64,000 bases of DNA from Heterodera schachtii (GCA_023374025.1 SIJG01000018.1:1660175-1724174), one strand, 5' to 3'. Shown: positions 1 through 11,207, counted from the first letter of the stretch. Notes: generated from the letters alone by a model not told the origin. Program-made: numbers and translations.

Positions 1-404
1 GGTCGATTTTTTCGGTTTAAAAAATTATAACTGACTTAAGAATAAAATTGTTGAAACAGGTCAACTGAGATTTCGATTAACCAAGTTGTTAGGGGTTTTG
101 CCCGGTTTACTATTTAATTAACATATTTTGATCAAAGCCATTTATATTTTCCCATGCGGTATATATATACATATATAACCAACGGACTCCCATTTTTGTA
201 AAAAGCGGTGAAAATACGTAGTTCGAATTGGAGAAATACAAATTTAGGGAACAATTATTTTATCTCTAGACTTTTCATACATTTTCTTTTTAAAATGTCG
301 AAAATCATAAATAATTAAATGTTCATTTATTGATTTCTTTGAAAGCCCATAATTTATGAATTAACTGAAAATCTCGCTTTTTTAAACCAATTTAGCTAAT
401 TTCT
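1..404. other. A+T-rich leader, no gene seen
   Basis: Mixed A+T-rich sequence with a few less biased words near positions 90-130. No frame longer than about 25 codons looks protein-like and no repeat partner was found elsewhere in the window. It ends where the first copy of the 630 bp duplication begins. Confidence 0.5.
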
Positions 405-1034
405 AAAAAAAAATCAAAAAGAATTAAATATATCATTAACAAGAATTAGCTAATAGCTCATTGCACGAAGAAGTACACAACCAATTCATTTAAATCGAGA
501 ATAAACATAAAAAATAACAAAAAAATTAATAAAGAAGTGTGCAAAATTAAAAAAATACACTCAAATAAATTTAGTTTTTTAAAAAATAAGAAAAATATTA
601 AAAATTTTTTATGAGAATGGGATCTGAATAATGTTGTAAATATTTCCAAGAATTTCTATTAGACAATGAGTTTTTAATTATGAAATACCAAGTCTTAAAT
701 AACTATGAAAAAAAATACAGAACCGATTTAGATGCTTTTTAAGGGATATAATATTAAAATTGAAAATTTAAATGTTTGAGAAACTTTCCTAAATAAACTC
801 AATAAAGTCATTGAAAACAAATTAAAAAAGTGAAAAATTTTAATAATTATTATTTTATTTTATGTAATTATGAATTGCAAGAGACACAAAGAAATTTATA
901 AATCCAAAAGGAAAATAAACTATAAATACAATTGTTTTTGTTTATGACTGCATATTTTAGGGAATATGTAACATCCTAAAAAATGGCATTAAATGGTACA
1001 GCCGATATAAAATCTTCAAAAAGTAAATTATAAT
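405..1034 (+). repeat. 630 bp direct repeat, copy 1
   Basis: This block is repeated almost unchanged at 1472-2100. By eye the copies differ at only about five substitutions and one single-A indel (in the run after GTGTGC near 543/1610). Such low divergence in neutral-looking A+T-rich DNA points to a very recent duplication. An alternative is an assembly artefact from two unmerged haplotypes. More diverged relatives lie at 2735-3010 and 3890-4202. No coding frame is convincing; the apparent minus ORF inside it is low-complexity Phe/Leu. Confidence 0.9.
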
Positions 1035-1204
1035 TATTATCAAATTTGAAAAATTAACTGTGTAAAAATCATGCTAAATTATTTTAAAATATTTTTAAAT
1101 CAAAGAAGAATAAACACTAAAAACAAATTATGCCATTTAGTAAAATATTATGAGAATAAACTTATTTAATAATCGCAAATAAACCTTTCGACAAACAAAA
1201 TCTC

Positions 1205-1456
1205 TCAACTAATTAAATTAATTATCATCATTAATTTTAAATTTTGTTCATTGAAAAATTGCAATCATTTAATTTAATTCAAATAGTTAATGATACATAT
1301 ACATAGTTTTATATATTAAAAATAAACTGTGCATAAACCTGCTCGAAATACTATTACTTTATATAATTAAAAAGGACAAACTTGGCCATTGATTGGAATC
1401 TTGGACCAAAATGTTGGGCACCTTATGGATTAGAGCTCGAGATATTAATATGAGTT
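1205..1456 (+). repeat. Dispersed repeat family B, copy 1
   Basis: About 250 bp. It runs from an ATTAATTTTAAATTTTGTTC-like start, through an ATAAACTGTGCATAAACC motif, to a less A+T-rich tail containing CATTGATTGGAATCTTGGAC, GGGCACCTTATGG and AGCTCGAG. Copies with the same order lie at 2480-2700 and 7465-7690, with a tail-only copy at 13255-13345. The tail is conserved best: GGTACCTTATGGGTTGGACG in the two later copies. Function unknown. The parallel order of sub-blocks suggests an old transposon-like or segmentally duplicated unit. Confidence 0.7.
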
Positions 1457-1471
1457 AAAAATCTGATTAAT

Positions 1472-2100
1472 AAAAAAAAATCAAAAAGAATTAAATATAT
1501 CATTAACAAGAATTAGCTAATAGCTCATTGCACGAAGAAGTACACAACCAATTCATTTAAATCGAGAATAAACATAAAAAATAACAAAAAAATTAATAAA
1601 GAAGTGTGCAAATTAAAAAAATACACTCAAATAAATTTAGTTTTTTAAAAAATAAGAAAAATATTAAAAATTTTTTATGAGAATGGGATCTGAATAATGT
1701 TGTAAATATTTCCAAGAATTTCTATTAGACAATGAGTTTTTAATTATGAAATACCAAGTCTTAAATAACTATGAAAAAAAATACAGAACCGATTTAGATG
1801 CTTTTTAAGGGATATAATAATAAAATTAAAAATTTAAATGTTTGAGAAACTTTCCTAAATAAACTCAATAAAGTCATTGAAAACAAATTAAAAAAGTGAA
1901 AAATTTTAATAATTATTATTTTATTTTATGTAATTATGAATTGCAAGAGACACAAAGAAATTTATAAATCCAAAAGGAAAATAAACTATAAATACAATTG
2001 TTTTTATTTATGACTGCATATTTTAGGGAATATGTAACATCCTAAAAAATGGCATTAAATGGTACAGACGATATAAAATCTTCAAAAAGTAAATTATAAT
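1472..2100 (+). repeat. 630 bp direct repeat, copy 2
   Basis: Partner of 405-1034, in the same orientation. The sequence between the two copies (1035-1471) includes family B copy 1. Homology stops abruptly at AAATTATAAT on the right and in an A-run on the left, as expected for a duplication breakpoint. Confidence 0.9.
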
Positions 2101-2479
2101 AAATTGAAATTCATCTTTAAGAATAAATTTTATCCAACTTGATTTGTTTCAAAGTGAGAGATGTGCACAGAAAATCAAAATTTTTCTCAAAAAGAAATTA
2201 TAACAATAAAAAGACTCAGTGAAATTTCAAAGAAATTTTAGGAGCTAATTTTATTCAGCATCACTCTCCACCTTTAATATAAAATAAAAAGGTTTTTGAT
2301 TTCTGAAAAGCCGAAAGTTTAACTATGAAAAAAAACAGAATGATAGATAACCGAATATAAATCAATTCGGACCAGAAGATTTGAGCAATTTAAAAAATGA
2401 ACACATAAAATTAAATATTTTAATAATATAAATTCAAATGGAAATTAAGCCAGCGTATTAATTTAATAATCAAATAATC
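2101..2479. other. A+T-rich, nothing recognised
   Basis: Includes one less A+T-rich stretch (around 2255-2275, reading CAGCATCACTCTCCACC). A similar CAGCGTCACTCTCCAGAACC recurs at about 4269, so a diverged duplicate relationship with the 4.2 kb area is likely. No gene seen. Confidence 0.4.
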
Positions 2480-2700
2480 CAAGCTCATCATTAATTTAAC
2501 ACTTTGTTGGTTGAAAAATTCTAATAATTTAATTTTAATTCAAATATTTAATGCTTATCATATTGTTTTATATGTTAGAAAATAAACTACACATAAACCT
2601 GATCGAAATACTTTTAAAACTGGGACATTGATTGGAACCTTGGCCCAAAATGGTGGGCAACTTATGGATTGGAGCTCGAGATATTAATTAATATGCATTA
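2480..2700 (+). repeat. Dispersed repeat family B, copy 2
   Basis: Same order of sub-blocks as the copy at 1205-1456, with the tail ACATTGATTGGAACCTTGGC followed by GGGCAACTTATGGATTGG and GAGCTCGAG. Immediately right of it lies a diverged third copy of the 630 bp duplicated block. The pair (family B plus block) therefore appears twice, suggesting a composite duplicated unit of roughly 1.1 to 1.3 kb. Confidence 0.65.
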
Positions 2701-2734
2701 AAAAACCTAATTAAAATTTTAATAAAAAATTTAT

Positions 2735-3010
2735 TAATAGCTAATTAGTTCATTTTAACGATGAAGAACACAACAAGTTCATATAATTGGAGAGTAAACT
2801 TAAAAAAATAACAAAAAAAAATTTCCAAAGAAATGTGGAAAATTAAAAAAAACATTCAAATTAATTTAGTTTTTTAAAGAGATGAGAAAAATATTAAAAT
2901 TTAATATGAAAATGGGATCTGAATAATTTGGAAATATATTCAAGATTTCTATTACACAATGAGTTTTTAAGTATGAAATACCGAAGTCTTAAACTATGAA
3001 AGAAAAATAG
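2735..3010 (+). repeat. Diverged third copy of the 630 bp block
   Basis: It carries the same landmarks as 435-720: AGCTAATTAGTTCATTTTAA, a GAAGAACACAACAAGTTCAT segment, GAGAGTAAACTTAAAA, a GAAAATGGGATCTGAATAAT segment, and a final ACTATGAAA before AGAACCGAT. Many substitutions and small indels make it clearly older than the 405/1472 pair. The right half of the block is missing. Confidence 0.65.
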
Positions 3011-3889
3011 AGAACCGATCCTCGTATAATCATTTGAAATCCGAGGTGCGCAACTAGAAGTGAAAATTTAAATACAAATTTAATAACAATATCAAGTCCA
3101 AAAGCTGAATGGTCAAAAAATAAACTGATTAAATTAATAAATTTTATATTTGTTTATGAAAAATTATTAAAAATGTTCCAAAGCTTAATGAATGTCCATA
3201 ACTTTTTTATACATAAAAAATTTAAAATAAATAATATTCTGGTAGAGAAAACTTAGAGCTACTTAGTGATACTAAAACTGAACCAAAGTTATGAAATGTA
3301 TATATCTTGGCGGAATAGGCTGAAATGCCAAAAATGAATGCCCTTTTTTGGGGCAGAAAGTCCTAAATTTGGGATTTCTAAGGCCAAATAGCCGCGTTAA
3401 ATAAAAGTTTCAGGCAAAAGGTTTTTCTTGCATTTCACACCGAAATAAAGCCTCAGTAAATATAACTAAAATCCAAGGAACCCAAGCACTAATAAATTCA
3501 TAATTGATAAAGAAATAACATAAATATTTAAAGCATTTTGTATTTTTTACAACATAAAGTAAAGCATAAAAATTTGAGTTTTTGAAACATTTACCAAATT
3601 TGAAAATTCATTTAACAACGAGGAAAAAATGGTCAAAAATTATATAAATTGTAAATTTCATTCCATTTATGTTATTTTTTTGAAAGTCCCTATGAATTTA
3701 TGAATGAAATGAAAAATCTTGCTTTTTAAACCAATTTAGCTAAATAACTCTGTTAACAAATCACAAATTTTCAAAAGCCCACAAACGAGCGGCTCCTCAT
3801 CAAAAATTTATTATTAATAAAGAAAAGAGCTAAATGATCAAAAGAACCGATGTTTTGATCAGGAAATATAAATTGATTTGCATAATCAG
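3011..3889. other. A+T-rich, short unplaced segment
   Basis: 3300-3440 is less A+T-rich and non-repetitive (GGCGGAATAGGCTGAAATGC and following). On the minus strand it has a TTGGCATTTCAG acceptor-like border but no good frame. The rest is featureless A+T. Confidence 0.4.
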
Positions 3890-4202
3890 TAATGAAATCA
3901 ATGCTTTAGGTGACTATATAATGTTTAAAATAGAAAATTCTATATAAATACAAATGATTCAAAAATTTTCAAAATTAATTCAAAAATTTACAAAGAAAAA
4001 TTTTAAATAATAATTCTATTTTTCAAATATAAATTATGCAAGAGACATATAGAAATTTATAAACCTTAAAAAGGAAAATAAACAAAAAGTAATTATTTTT
4101 ATTTCTGGACGTTTAACTGAAATTGTAAACAATTCTAAAAACGACATTAAAATGTAAAAGATAACAGCAGAATTCGATATAAAACCTTCAAAAAATAAAT
4201 TA
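3890..4202 (+). repeat. Old fourth copy of the 630 bp block (right half)
   Basis: Landmarks of 710-1030 recur in order: a TAGGTGACTATATAATGTTT segment, ATTATGCAAGAGACATATAG, AAACCTTAAAAAGGAAAATA, and a final GATATAAAACCTTCAAAAAA. Divergence is substantial. This is probably an ancient relative of the amplified unit. Confidence 0.5.
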
Positions 4203-4639
4203 TTATTATTATTATTTGGAAAATTGAACTAATATTTATATCTTTAAAAAAAATAACAGTAGCAGATAAATTAATCCAGCGTCACTCTCCAGAACCCAAA
4301 AAGAATACTCGAGTTATCATCAATTTTACATAAAAAGAGATTTTTTATCAAATTTATGATAAACACAAAAAAATATATGTTAAAATTCAATGCTAAATAA
4401 TTTAAAAAATATTTTTGAATCAAAGAATAAACAAACAAAAGAAAAATTATGTTAGTACTATGAAAAATTATTATGAGATAAACAAAACTAAAAATAGAAA
4501 AAATGAAAACCTTTAAAAATTAGACACGCTTATCATTTAAAAGAAAATAAAAGAACGAGAAAAAGTTTATTGCATAATATGATTAGAATCGGTGTATTAT
4601 ATGACTTAAGATATAATATTTAAAATATAAAATCATATA

Positions 4640-5900
4640 TTTAAAAATAGAGTTCCCAAGTGTGCATATTTCTAAATTTTGTGTTTATTTCAGCATTATA
4701 TGATTATTTAGTGCTTAATTTTATTAAATGCCCCCAAAAATCCCAAATTTCGCATTTTTTAAAACAACCATTTTAAAAATTTATTTACATATTTGGTGCA
4801 TGTTTTTGGTTTTTTGTATATATTTCTTAAAATAGATTTTTAAAAAAAATGATTTACTTATTATTCTAATAAAGCTTAATATTAAGCAATTATATTGAAC
4901 TCTTTCAAAAATAAATTTTCCAAAAGTCGCATTTCAGAAGTGAATTACACACTATTGAGATTCCGCAAGATTATTTTTTATTTATTCCATAAAAATAATT
5001 AAATTAATTCTTGTATAATCTTAAGAATAAAAATTTTCATTATTTAAATTGATTAAAACTTGAAATCTTAAAATTAAATTGAACAATTGAGATTATTCCC
5101 TTTTTTTATTTCGCTTACTTTGATCGAAGATGAAATTGCTTAAGAAAATTTACAATCAATAGTATTTTATGAAAAATTGGATTAGAGAATAAACAATAAA
5201 AAATGTCAAGATCAGCCAATTTAGTGGCGCAAAAATACGTTTCCGAAAATGAATAATAAGACGTAATAAAAGAGGTTTATGTATTTATTTTAACAAATGA
5301 AACTTATAAATAGTAAAAACAGATTTGATTAATCTTACGAGGATAAACAAAGAAAGTAATTAAACCAACAATAAAATACCCATAATATAAACAATACAAT
5401 TCAGCTAAAGAAAATTATCTTTTTTTGTTAATTAAATCTTGTCTTTTGATATATTCTATATTTCAAACAAATTCTAATAATTCTAATAGAAATATTCCAA
5501 CAAAATTTATGACATATTACTTATGATTGAAACAATATAAAAATATATTTTTTTAATATAATTTTCTGGTTTAAAAAAATTAAAAACTTGTTAATTTAAT
5601 TAAAAAACTAACTCTAATTTTATTTTTATATTCAATGAATATACATATATCTGAAATTTAATGCCAAACGGCTAAACACATATACATACACTATTTAAGC
5701 ACAGTCGCCACTGCCATCATTTCTATTCACCACCAGCCCACCTACACATTTACTGTCACTTTGTGAAGCAAATCCTTGAAATAATTTGGCGGTTTTCTCA
5801 AAATTGAACATTGCTTGTTAGCCCACATTACTTTGTTCAAAAACTTTAAAATGAAAATTTAAATAATTTTAAATCTACATAAATTAAATTAAAACATATT
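4640..5900 (+). repeat. Diverged segmental duplication, copy 1 (partner 24140-26240)
   Basis: Matching landmarks appear in the same order in both places. They include TCAGCATTATATGATTATTT / TCAGTATTATTATAATATTT, a GATTACACACTATTGAGATT-like segment, TATAATCTTAAGAATAAAAA, TTTACAATCAAT, GCAAAAATACGTTTCCGAAA / GCAAAAATACATTTCCGATA, and the strongly conserved GGCGGTTTTCTCAAAATTGA stretch. Copy 2 is longer because of insertions. The best-conserved part encodes the microprotein at 5695-5811 on the minus strand. Confidence 0.75.
5695..5811 (-). CDS. Conserved 38-residue microprotein, paralogue 1
   Basis: Minus-strand ORF from ATG at 5811 to TAA at 5695. It begins MFNFEKTAK and ends with a Gly/Asn/Asp-rich tail (GGLVVNRNDGSGDCA). 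A paralogue at 25995-26111 has the same length (39 codons with stop), the same first nine residues and a similar tail, although the middle has diverged heavily. Both copies keep the frame open, share an in-frame upstream stop (TAACAAGCAATG context) and share the upstream leader. That makes this the best-supported coding signal in the A-rich half. There is no signal peptide or known domain. It could be a stand-alone peptide or the first exon of a longer gene. It lies on the strand predicted by the T-rich-sense rule. Confidence 0.55.
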   Translation of the reverse strand: MFNFEKTAKLFQGFASQSDSKCVGGLVVNRNDGSGDCA

Positions 5901-6569
5901 ATTTTTTTATAAAATTATATCTTAATTTAGCATAAAATATTTTATACATAACGATTTCAATATATTTAAAAAAAGAGATTTAATTAATTTTTCTTCAAAA
6001 ATTGGAGATAAAACATGTTATCTAACAAATCCTATCTAAAATTAAGTGGACTAGACATCATGATTAATAATTAGATAAAATAATTTTATCATTGTGAATC
6101 AATAAATGAAATAAAGACATTAATATAATAAATTTTCAATAATTATTTGGTACTTCTTTAACCAAATAATATGTTAATTTTAATAACATAAACCTGATCA
6201 AAAAAATCCAATAAAAAATAACGAAATAAAATTTTAATCGAAAAAATTTTTTATTTTAAAACTATAGAAAAATAGAGAGTGGAATATTTTTTCACACTTA
6301 TTTCGGCCTAAAAATCAAGTAAAAACTATTTTAACTTGAATCGGAGCTCTAGGATTCGTTTTAATTTCCGTATTTTTCATATTTCATGTTTTTATTCATC
6401 TTTCAATATTTTCTCCATATTTCGTTCGACCTTTTCAATAGAAAATTCGGGAAATGCACCCACAAATTACAAAAAATACATCCCTAAAGACCAAAATTTG
6501 GAAGAACTTTGAAAATTCTCAAAAACTTTTTCATATTTAAAATTCTTATTTAAAATAAATTTGTTTAAA
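5812..6569. other. A+T-rich, nothing recognised
   Basis: Upstream leader of the microprotein (conserved to about 5860), then featureless A+T-rich DNA. A less biased stretch at 6300-6480 has no clear frame or repeat partner. Confidence 0.4.
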
Positions 6570-6864
6570 TTATTTCAATTGGAAAAACTATCTTCTCAGC
6601 CTTATATCTCCGATAATGCCAATAAATACAAAATCAAATTTTAATAAATAAATTTAAAATCAAAAAATAATAGATACTCATATAAAGGCAGTATTTGAAT
6701 TAAAATAATTAAATTTTTAAATCACAGAAAAAACAATTGATTATGGTATGAGATAAAAAAGATACGCAAAAATTCAACCTTTTGTAAATCAGCATTCAAA
6801 AAACAATAAGTTTTTTTCTAATGGATTTTTATAGAATAAATATATTGAAAGAATTACATAAACA

Positions 6865-6924
6865 TTATGAATTAAGAAATGGAAATATTTCCCAACGACG
6901 CTTGTAATTGCCAAAGGAGAGATA
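6865..6924 (-). CDS. Candidate terminal exon, repeated-exon family copy 1
   Basis: On the minus strand a T-rich tract ending TTCTTCTTGACAG is followed by an in-frame 19-residue end, YLSFGNYKRRWEIFPFLNS, then TAA. Sister copies at 7043-7096 and 61981-62116 keep the acceptor and a related peptide (aromatic-x-[KR]-R-x-W/G-E pattern). Conservation of acceptor plus frame across diverged copies argues for real exons of a duplicated gene. I do not recognise the protein family. Upstream exons were not identified. Confidence 0.45.
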   Translation of the reverse strand, partial: YLSFGNYKRRWEIFPFLNS

Positions 6925-7042
6925 CTGTCAAGAAGAAAAATTCCAAACGACAATTTCTTTAATCTCTTTCATTAGCATACACTGATAAAATTCCAATGAA
7001 CGTAAAATCAAATTTAAATAAATAGGAAAATTGCAAATAAAT

Positions 7043-7096
7043 TTAAAAAAATGATAAATATTCCCACTGACGATTAAAATTGCCGGAGGAGAGATA
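7043..7096 (-). CDS. Candidate terminal exon, repeated-exon family copy 2
   Basis: The acceptor TTCTTCTCGACAG on the minus strand is followed by YLSSGNFNRQWEYLSFF and a stop, 18 codons. Compared with the copy at 6865-6924, most third-base changes are silent or conservative: Y-L-S kept, GN-aromatic kept, R-x-W-E kept. No upstream exon was found. It could equally be a pseudo-exon left by tandem duplication. Confidence 0.4.
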   Translation of the reverse strand, partial: YLSSGNFNRQWEYLSFF

Positions 7097-7464
7097 CTGT
7101 CGAGAAGAAAAATTTCAAACGACAAATAAAAATAGGGATTCTTTTTTCTCTTTCATTGGCTTACACCGATAAAATGTCAATAAATATAAAATCAAATTTA
7201 AATAAATAGTGAAAGCCAAAAAATTTAAAAAATGGTATATATTTCCATTAATTTAAATCATTTATCAAAATTAGCTAGTATTAATTGGCACAAAGAATGC
7301 AAAACTACAAGTTCTCGAAAGGAGGTTTGAAAATCGAGACGAGACTAAATTAAAAAAATAATAGAAAAATTTTTACTAGGAAAGGCCGATAGCTTAACAA
7401 ATTATTCAAAAATTATTATATTTTTATAAAATCTACAAGGTCAAGCAAATTTATCAAAATTAAT

Positions 7465-7690
7465 GGAAATAATCATTAATTTATGACTTTGTTGGTTGAA
7501 AAATTGTAAGCACTTAATTATAAATAAAAATTTAAAGTTCAATATACAGCTGTATCTTAAAAATAAGCTATACGTAAACACTGACTGTACTTTATATAAT
7601 TAAAGAGGACAAACTGTGCCATTGATTGGAGGACCTTGGTCCGAAATCATAGGTACCTTATGGGTTGGACGCTCGAGTTTGACGACTTTA
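7465..7690 (+). repeat. Dispersed repeat family B, copy 3
   Basis: Same order of blocks as the copies at 1205 and 2480, ending with GGTACCTTATGGGTTGGACG and CTCGAGTTTGACGAC. The downstream sequence passes directly into the 7.7-9.3 kb tandem unit. The 60-codon + frame at 7636-7818 crosses that junction and is broken by a stop in the second tandem unit, so I do not call it a gene. Confidence 0.7.
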
Positions 7691-7735
7691 ATACCGCGTC
7701 TTTTGACGCACATAAATTGATGAAATTGAATGTAA

Positions 7736-8507
7736 TTAAAAATTATGATGGAATGAAAAGATTAAGTGAAAAGGATCGACGAGGCCAAAGAATATATTTT
7801 TTATTGAAAGGGTTTTGACCCGATAATGTCAAACATCAACCATTATGCGAACAAGAAACTAAGATTATACTAAAAAAATATATTCATCTAATGCGAAGCG
7901 GTAAAGTGGTATGAATTGTCCTTTTCTTATTAATGAATTTAAAATTTCTAAATTTTAACTAATATCTACTAATTTTTTCAAAAAAGTAAATTAAAATTAA
8001 AAAAGCATTAATTTAAGACTTATTCATCGAAAATTGTAATCATTAAATTTAATTAAAATATTTAATATCTAACATACATTTACACAATAAAAAATAAACT
8101 GCAATGATCTATAAAAAAGATTGGAATTATGCTTTATACCTCAAAAATTCAATTAGACGCTACTAAAAATAGCTAAATAATGGTAGCAGACGCTACATTC
8201 GAGATAGTACCAAGAGGATTTAGACAAATATGGCTTATCATGGATTTTATGAAAAAAATTAACTAAATAATTAGAAAATGACAATAAATAAATCCAACCA
8301 ATATGGCCACACCTTCAAAAAAATTTGAACTTGATGGTAATTTAGAGGAAATTTAAACGAATTTCTTCATTACTTAGAGAAAGAATAGATTAAAAAAAAT
8401 TTATATAGCAAATTTGACGAATTTCAATAAATTGTCAAGAACTCGAAGACAAATCAAGCAGAAACATGGCATTGGGCCATTAAAAAGTTTATTAAAATTC
8501 AACTCGG
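7736..8507 (+). repeat. Tandem duplication, unit 1 (about 780 bp)
   Basis: It begins AAATTATGATGGAATGAAAA and contains AAGGATCGACGAGGCCAAAG, TGTCAAACATCAACC, GATTGGAATTATGCTTT, GGTAGCAGACGCTACATTC and CCAACCAATATGGCCACACC. All recur in the same order in unit 2. Divergence is moderate (scattered substitutions, small indels). The GGATCGACGAGGCCAAAG stretch is notably GC-richer than its surroundings and could be a relic of coding DNA, but the second unit has an in-frame stop. Confidence 0.8.
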
Positions 8508-8518
8508 AACTAAATAAA

Positions 8519-9312
8519 AAAATTATGATGGAGTGAAAAGATTAAGTTAAAAGGATCGACGAGGCCAAAGAATATAATTTTTATTGAAAGGGGTTTGACA
8601 CGATAATGTCAAACATCAACCTTGTGTGAACAAGAAACTTTTTTATACCAAAAAATACATTAAATTATTGCAAAGCAGTAAATTAGTATCAATCGTCCTT
8701 TTCTTATTAATGGTTTTAAATTTCAAAAACTTAATATCTATTAATTTTTTCAAAAGGTAAATTAAAATTAAAAAAGGAGTATTAATTTAAGACTTTATTT
8801 GTCGACAAATTCTAAGCATTAAATTTAATTAAAATATTTAATATACATTTACACAATAAAAAATAAAATGCAATGATCTATAAAAAAGATTGGAATTATG
8901 CTTTCTACCTCAAAAATTCAATTAGAAGCTACTAAAAATAGCTAAATAATGGTAGCAGACGCTACATTCTAGATAGTACCTAGAGGGTTTAGACAAATAT
9001 GGCTTATTTCATGGGCTGGTAACTCAAAAGAATTTTGTGATAAAAAATTAATTAAATAATTAGAAAAAAGACAATAAAATAAAAACAAAGTTTGGGTGTA
9101 AGAAATTGTTTTCATATGAAAAAATTGAAAGAAGGGAGTGCATTGGATTGACTACGAACGATCAGAAATTAAAGATTTTATTACAAAAATGTAAATACTT
9201 CAGAAGAATAACTTTACCCATTATAAATAAAATCAAATCCAACCAATATGGCCACACCTTCAAAAAATTGGAATTTGATGATAATTTAAAGGAAAATTTT
9301 ATGAGTAATAAA
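8519..9312 (+). repeat. Tandem duplication, unit 2
   Basis: Same landmarks as unit 1, offset by about 781 bp. A + frame of 70 codons (9106-9318) covers the last part of the unit, with Lys/Arg/Cys-rich content, but unit 1 does not keep it open, so coding is unlikely. A block matching the end of unit 1 (ACTCGAAGACAAATCAAGCA and CATTAAAAAGTTTATTAAAA) recurs at about 13678-13755, next to a family B tail. The composite unit therefore exists at a third place. Confidence 0.75.
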
Positions 9313-9774
9313 AAATGAGAAAAATTTAAAAATATTTACCGAAAAAATTGAAACATAATTCTACAAATTTTACTAAAAACAATAAAAAAATAAACAAAAT
9401 ATGCACCCAAGAATTATTAATATATTACAACGAAGGAAGCGCTTTAAACCGATAAAAAATGAGTGTGAATGCGAGGAAATGAGAAAAAATAAAAAATGAA
9501 TAAGTCTAGGAGATATATCAATTAAAAATATTTTTAATAAATTCTTGGCTCAACTTCACTGAAAATCTAATGAATGTAAAATTAGCCTTTTTTGGCCGAA
9601 TTAAAAATTAATTATTTTTAATATGGAATTTTTTATAGGCATTTAAAATTAAAAATAAACCAAATGGAAATTTTATCTGTCAAGAATTAATATATTAGAA
9701 ATTAAAAGTTAAATTTTAATATATTTATATGAATTGTTTATAAATAATGCAAAAACAACTTAAATAATTTATAG
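9313..9774. other. A+T-rich, nothing recognised
   Basis: Featureless A+T-rich DNA with one slightly less biased stretch near 9420-9500. No frame or repeat partner seen. Confidence 0.4.
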
Positions 9775-9922
9775 GAGAATTTGAAAATTTTACAAATTTA
9801 AAATTGAAAGAAGGACAGAGAGACACGGCAATCTGCATGCTGGACGACGTGCCATGACTTGTCTTCAAGCAAGCTGGCCCCGGCACGGGGAAAAGGTTAA
9901 GTAGCGTCAATTTTCGCCGCAC
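9775..9922. other. GC-raised segment with competing frames
   Basis: 9800-9910 is far less A+T-rich than its surroundings (GGACAGAGAGACACGGCAAT, GCTGGCCCCGGCACGGGG). On + a TTTATAG acceptor-like site at 9773 opens a frame with EFENFTNLKLKEGQRDTA and a TGA at 9855. On minus a 65-codon frame with Pro/Ser/Thr-rich residues is also open. Small inverted repeats (CTTG...CAAG, CCCCG...CGGGG) suggest possible structure. I cannot decide between an exon on either strand and a transposon remnant. Confidence 0.3.
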
Positions 9923-10147
9923 TTTTATTAAAGCTATTCAAATTATACTATATGTATTCATTAAATGACTGTAATAATTGTATGATAAGAATGCCTTTTC
10001 AATTTGTTAATAACCGAAAAATAAATTTCGTTTAAAGTCATAATAACCAAAAAATAATATTCCAATATTAAATGTAAAATATCGAATTCAATTGATATTT
10101 AATTATAATAAATCTTTGTAAAAAATAATTGATGTCTTTACAAAATG

Positions 10148-10285
10148 TTAAGCCAGGGGTGGAAATCCAGTCTTTGGCAACTCAGCATTGCGTTCTGAGG
10201 CAAATCTGCCTCGTATCAACCGCCACTTTACTTGCTTTATGGTCAAGCTAACTTCTTCCTTACAATATTCCGACACTGCCCAGCC
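10148..10285 (-). pseudogene. Protein-like minus frame, possible transposon relic
   Basis: Forty-five open codons on minus read from GWAVSEYCKEEVSLTIKQ to PKTGFPPLA and end at TAA. Composition is charged, low in A+T-driven residues, and unlike random frames here. There is no start codon and no acceptor at its left limit. The last codons lie in a CAGGGGTGG word that also resembles a hAT terminus (compare 22570). A decayed transposase or captured exon is possible. No domain is recognised. Confidence 0.3.
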
Positions 10286-10465
10286 TTAAAAATTTATGAA
10301 CTCGGAAAAATTCAAAAGATTTCTTAAAGCCCCCGCCCGCTGGAATATATTTTAAAAAAGAATTCATTCAATGGTTCGTTATTACTTTTAAAAGAATTTC
10401 TTATGACCATAAGGAAAACAAAGGGTGTTCGAGATTTAATTTTTGAGCATTAATTATGGGGGTGC
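10286..10465. other. Mixed-composition spacer
   Basis: Includes a short GC-rich word (GCCCCCGCCCGCTGG near 10328). No frame or repeat partner was found. It leads into the GCGCCGCAAATGTC array. Confidence 0.35.
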
Positions 10466-10632
10466 CACAAAACTGGGCGCCGCAAGTGTCGGCGCCGCAA
10501 ATGTCGTTTTGACTGGGCGCTGAAAGTTTCGGCGCCGCAAATGTCGTTTTTGGCTGGGTGCCGCAAATATAACGCCGGAAGTGTCATCGCCGCAAGTGTC
10601 TGCGCCGCAAGTGTCAGCGCCGAAATGTCGCA
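10466..10632 (+). repeat. Degenerate GCGCCGCAAATGTC array
   Basis: At least eight imperfect copies of a GCGCCGCAAATGTCG-like word, spaced 14-50 bp apart, with two CTGGGCGC/GCTGGGTGCC linkers. The same word, in either orientation, makes up the ends of the MULE-like element at 39127-40225 and short clusters at 36134-36180 and 37755-37821. Here it is probably one end of an old element of that type. The minus ORF Ala/Pro/Thr-rich translation is a by-product of the repeat. Confidence 0.7.
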
Positions 10633-11207
10633 TCACCGTGGGCAATTAAATGATTTCAAGGACCAAAGATTTTGTTACTTTGAGCAAAGTTATAAATAAA
10701 AATTTTTTATTTTGTGCTTTTTAAGTTACGCCCATAGATGGTTTTTAAACAAAGACTGGCACCCATCGAATCATATGCGTAAACGAATAATTAAGTTTAA
10801 CCAAATTAGAAGCAGAGTCTGAATTTGCCAGTCCTGTTCTAGTGGTAGACAAGAAAAAGAAAATAGTATGTTTTTAAAAAGAACTGTTCTAATAAATAAG
10901 TTAAAAATTATATGAGCAATCAATTACATAAGCTTCAGCTGGACATCTGAGTTAGTATAGGGAAGAGAAAACTTTGCTAAGTCCCCTTAAGCCGAGATAA
11001 TTGAAAGTTTTGGGCATTTGAAAACTGCGGTCTAAAAGAGCTTCGTTTAAGGCTATAATCTCACATTTACAAGTTAAAATGAATTTTTTGATTGAAACAA
11101 AATAAATGGTTAATTTATTGTTACCCACTAATTAAAATACCAATAATTAAAATAAAAAATTCAATGTTAAATTGCAGCGAAAGAACAAATTTATCGCCAT
11201 GAAGACT
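10633..11207. other. No gene seen
   Basis: Moderately A+T-rich and non-repetitive between 10730 and 11060 (for example GACTGGCACCCATCGAATCA), but no frame stands out on either strand. Confidence 0.35.

Larger units (their letters stand above)
6570..7235 (+). repeat. Tandem units carrying a short exon
   Basis: Two units of about 170 bp (6886-7056 and 7057-7230) share the order: exon-like GGAGAGATACTGTC, AAGAAGAAAAATT, AACGACAA, CTCTTTCATT, a CGATAAAA/TGATAAAA segment, and TAAAATCAAATTTAAATAAA. The last part also occurs at 6596-6650, so a truncated third unit precedes them. Each unit contains one candidate minus-strand terminal exon, listed separately. A relative is found at 61981-62116 and a degenerate one near 27550. 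Confidence 0.7.
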
